Shown: positions 12,530-15,059 of the stretch, in pieces
How positions within the stretch are numbered: the stretch's first letter is position 1
Layout: every line of letters begins with the position of its first letter
Assembly: GCA_030045175.1 (NCBI GenBank)
Contig: JASIBM010000060.1
Span: 1 to 15,059, forward strand
Source of the DNA: Streptosporangiaceae bacterium
GTDB lineage: Bacteria > Actinomycetota > Actinomycetes > Streptosporangiales > Streptosporangiaceae
Direction: 5' to 3'
Length of the DNA stretch: 15,059 bases
Position numbers and translations under genes: made by a program
Notes under the pieces: generated by a model
Told to the model about the DNA's origin: nothing
The model's database searches: none
The model's input: the letters and a program-made list of their open reading frames with translations, nothing else

Positions 12530-15059
12530 TCAGCAAGCCTGGCTGCATCGCTGGTCATCAGCCTGATCGCGAACGCGGTGGCGATCCACCTTGCCCCGCC
12601 TCTGCCCGGCGAGCATGAGCTCCATCTCGGCCGCGGTCATCGGCACCGCTAGGGCGAACCCCTGCCCCAGCCCGCACCCCATCGCGAGGAGCTGGTCGAG
12701 CTGGTCGGGGCGTTCGATGCCCTCGGCGATCACCTCGATGCCAAGATCACTGCCAAGCTGGACGACGGCCTTGGTCAGCAGCGAGACCGTCGGGTCAGCG
12801 CCGAGCCCGGCGACGAGCGACGGATCGATCTTGATGACGTCCACTGCGAGCTGGCGCAGGTGGGTGAGCGAGAAGTTCCCGGTGCCGAAGTCGTCGATGG
12901 CCAGCCGCACGCCCTTACCGCGCAACTCGGCCAGCTCACCGGCGGCCGGGCTGACGCCTTCGGCCAGCAGTCCCTCGGTGACCTCGACGGTCAGCGCCCG
13001 TGGCGGCAAGCCGACGTCGTCGAGCTGCTCAATCAGCCACGCCGCGAACCTGGGCACGCCCGCCTGCCTGGCCGACACGTTGACCGACAGCCCAAGCTCC
13101 CAGCCAGCCGCCCGCCAGCCGACGACCTGGCGGCTGGCCTCGCGCAGCACCCAGCCGCCAAGCTCCGTTGTCAGCCCGCCCTCATCTGCCGCCGCGAGGA
13201 ACTCCTGCGGGCTGAGCTGCTGGCCCGCCCGGTTCCAGCGCACTAGGGCCTCGACGCCAGCCACCGCGGACGTGGCGAGCTCGACGATCGGCTGATACCT
13301 CAGCTCAAGCCGTTCCCCTGCGATCGCCGCACGCAGCTCGGCGACCAGGTCGGCGCGTCGCCGCGACGCCGCGTGCATCTCGGCAGCGAACGCAGCCACC
13401 TGGCTACCGCCTGCTTCCTTGGCCCTGGCCACGGCCATCTGCGCGCGGCCGAGCACGTCGTCGAGCGCCCCGGCCTGGTCACCCGCGACCACTCCGGGCG
13501 CTCCCGCCGCGACGCCCGCGCTGGCCGTCACCGAGATGTGCTCGCCCGCGACGTCATACGGCTCCGCCGCGATCTCGCCGACCAGGCGCTTGGCCAGGTC
13601 GATGAGCTCTTCTTCGGAACCGGCGTCGTCCGCAAGCACGGCGAACTCGTCGCTGCCCCACCGGGCGACCGTGGCCTGCGGCGGTGACGCGGCCCGCAGC
13701 CTGCGCCCGACCTGGGCCAGCAACAGGTCGCCACCTGAGCGGCCGACAAGCTCGTTCACCGCCGTAAAGTCGTCGAGGTCGAGCAGGAGCACGCCGACGA
13801 GAGCTCCAAGCGCCGAGGACACCGGCTCCGCCGCGCCTCCCGGCTCCGCCGCGCCTCCCGGTCGCGCCGCGCTGCCAGGTAGCCCCGTGCCCGGATCGCG
13901 TCCTGCGCGTATCGCCCGCCCCGCCCGGCCCTCGCGCCCACCTCGGCTGCCGCGTCCCTCCCGGCCGGGCCGCCCGGCCCGCCCGCCGTTGCCGGCCTGC
14001 TCGGAGAGCCCGGCCAGGCTGGCGTCGCAGCCCGGCGCCGCGCACACGTCGGCGAGGCGACGTTCGACGTAAGCCCGGTTGGGCAGGCCGGTCAGCCCGT
14101 CATGAAAGGTCAGGTGGGCCACCTGACGACGCAGTTCGACCCGGTCGCTGACATCACGCGCGGTCACGAGCAGCCGGCCGGGCTCGTCATCGGCGCCGTA
14201 CCGCGACACGCTCGCCTCAAGGTGACGCCAGGAGCCGTCGGCGCCCCTGACCCGGCCAGCGAACGCGGCGGCGCCGCCCCCTGCCTGCGCGGCACGCAGG
14301 CCGGCCATGGCCGCAGAGACCCCGGCCAGCCGGTCCTGTGGATGCATCAGGTCGAGCAGCCGGGTCCCGATGAGCTGACCAGGCTGGTAGCCGTACTCGG
14401 CGATCGCCGGGCTCACGTACTCGATGACTCCGCTCAGGTCGCAGACCAGGACCACGTCGATGGTCGTGTCGGCGAGCGCGCGGAACTTCGAGTCAGAGTC
14501 CTGCGCCGCGGCGACCGATGCTGACGCCTGGAACGCCAGCTCGGCCAGCCTGATCACGAGCAGCAGGATCACCGTGGCCCCGGCGATGGCCAGCGCAGGA
14601 GACGTAACGGGAGCGCCGCTCAGCGCGTAGCCGGTCACGACGAGCGCCGCTGCGGCGGTCGCGGCCAGCGCCGCCAGCGTCGCCGGGCTCGACCAGCCCG
14701 CTGTGCCCGATACCACCGTGTCCGATACCGCTGTGCCCGATACCACCGCGTCCGATACCGCTGTGCCCGATACCGCTGTGCCTGATGCCGCTGTGCCCGA
14801 TGCCGCTGTGCCCGAGTCATCCGAGCCTGGCCCCGTCGGCCAGGCAGCCGCCGTCGCCGGGGCGGCAGCGAGCAACACGAGCGCCACCACCAGCGCGGCC
14901 TGCGAGGCCGCGGCGGGCGCATTACCGTCGACCCGAGCCCCCACGGCGAGGCAGTCGCCGACTGTGAGCACGCCGAGCGCGAGCACGGGCAGCAACGTCC
15001 GACGCGGACGGCGCACGGCGAAGCGCAGCACCAGGCCGATCCCGATCAGGTCGGCGCAC
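12530..15059 (-). CDS. Membrane PAS-GGDEF-EAL cyclic-di-GMP protein, 5' end outside window
   Basis: Numbering is from the GTG at 15031, but the frame stays open to the window edge and upstream codons add a hydrophobic stretch, so the true start is probably outside. Order: transmembrane segments about 12-32, 44-64, 117-137 and 146-166; a PAS domain 180-297; a GGDEF domain 306-545; an EAL domain 563-810. The EAL site looks complete: E594 (EALVRW), N651, E683, D713/D714 (DDFGTG), K734, E770 and Q790, so c-di-GMP phosphodiesterase activity is likely. The GGDEF motif reads GSDEF (459-463), no RxxD inhibitory site precedes it, and about 65 Gly/Arg/Ala-rich residues are inserted at 340-405. The cyclase may be inactive and serve as a regulator. 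A pentapeptide repeat fills the loop at 72-112. Confidence 0.9.
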   Translation of the reverse strand, partial: CADLIGIGLVLRFAVRRPRRTLLPVLALGVLTVGDCLAVGARVDGNAPAAASQAALVVALVLLAAAPATAAAWPTGPGSDDSGTAASGTAASGTAVSGTAVSDAVVSGTAVSDTVVSGTAGWSSPATLAALAATAAAALVVTGYALSGAPVTSPALAIAGATVILLLVIRLAELAFQASASVAAAQDSDSKFRALADTTIDVVLVCDLSGVIEYVSPAIAEYGYQPGQLIGTRLLDLMHPQDRLAGVSAAMAGLRAAQAGGGAAAFAGRVRGADGSWRHLEASVSRYGADDEPGRLLVTARDVSDRVELRRQVAHLTFHDGLTGLPNRAYVERRLADVCAAPGCDASLAGLSEQAGNGGRAGRPGREGRGSRGGREGRAGRAIRAGRDPGTGLPGSAARPGGAAEPGGAAEPVSSALGALVGVLLLDLDDFTAVNELVGRSGGDLLLAQVGRRLRAASPPQATVARWGSDEFAVLADDAGSEEELIDLAKRLVGEIAAEPYDVAGEHISVTASAGVAAGAPGVVAGDQAGALDDVLGRAQMAVARAKEAGGSQVAAFAAEMHAASRRRADLVAELRAAIAGERLELRYQPIVELATSAVAGVEALVRWNRAGQQLSPQEFLAAADEGGLTTELGGWVLREASRQVVGWRAAGWELGLSVNVSARQAGVPRFAAWLIEQLDDVGLPPRALTVEVTEGLLAEGVSPAAGELAELRGKGVRLAIDDFGTGNFSLTHLRQLAVDVIKIDPSLVAGLGADPTVSLLTKAVVQLGSDLGIEVIAEGIERPDQLDQLLAMGCGLGQGFALAVPMTAAEMELMLAGQRRGKVDRHRVRDQADDQRCSQAC
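13823..13858 (-). repeat. 18-base direct duplication in the GGDEF insertion
   Basis: The unit CGGCTCCGCCGCGCCTCC occurs twice in tandem (13823-13840 and 13841-13858). It encodes the repeated GGAAEP residues at the end of the low-complexity insertion inside the GGDEF domain. Unit length is a multiple of 3, so copy changes keep the frame. Confidence 0.8.
14701..14820 (-). repeat. 15-base minisatellite (about 7-8 units) in a membrane-loop region
   Basis: Units begin every 15 bases from 14701 to about 14806; the commonest is CTGTGCCCGATACCG. The first four units form two copies of a 30-base higher-order repeat. On the minus strand it encodes SGTAV/SDTVV-like pentapeptides between predicted transmembrane segments. 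Slippage would change loop length without frameshift. Confidence 0.92.

Noticed and set aside
14701..14820. CRISPR-like array
   Set aside because: Units are 15 bases with no unique spacers and are translated in frame within the PAS-GGDEF-EAL gene, so this is a coding minisatellite.

Overview
The window is GC-rich, densely coded DNA with the profile of an actinomycete (Actinobacteria). Supporting signs are strong G/C at third codon positions, GTG as well as ATG starts, tRNA genes without an encoded CCA, actinobacterial families (DUF2630, a LppX/LprAFG-like lipoprotein pair, pirin, SWIM protein), and several genes whose start codon lies 6-7 bases after a TAnnnT -10 box, as in leaderless actinobacterial mRNAs. 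The leuB, ilvE, FAH-family gene and tRNA-Gln/tRNA-Glu neighbourhood recalls the leucine/gltX region of mycobacteria and streptomycetes. I cannot name a genus.

Layout. 1-2827: a pirin-like gene (+) converges on a SWIM zinc-finger gene (-). 2910-4728 (all -): a secreted protein of six ~49-residue propeller-like repeats, a stand-alone Mop/TOBE protein, and a divergent group II truncated haemoglobin. 4799-5869 (+): a GH76 glycosidase without a signal peptide, divergent from the haemoglobin gene. 5936-6195 (-): tRNA-Glu(CTC) and tRNA-Gln(CTG), with a promoter upstream of the Gln gene. 6411-7148 (+): a VapBC-type toxin-antitoxin pair. 7171-8323 (-): an FAH-family enzyme and a DUF2630 protein. 8424-9951 (-): two tandem paralogous lipoproteins. 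10113-12458 (-): ilvE and leuB. 12530 to the right edge (-): a membrane PAS-GGDEF-EAL protein whose 5' end lies outside the window.

How the genes fit together. LeuB oxidises 3-isopropylmalate to the keto acid that IlvE transaminates to leucine, so these two are one pathway. The tRNA pair sits beside housekeeping genes, but the expected gltX is missing from the slot between the FAH gene and the tRNAs, where vapBC is found instead. The rest looks like a series of small independent units rather than one large operon. I see no CRISPR array, insertion sequence or phage gene. The less ordinary signals are the rearranged GGDEF domain with its low-complexity insertion, two coding 15-base minisatellites, the duplicated lipoproteins with an extra CxxxC pair, the six-repeat secreted protein, the haemoglobin with a rebuilt haem pocket, and RNA structures upstream of tRNA-Gln and ilvE.
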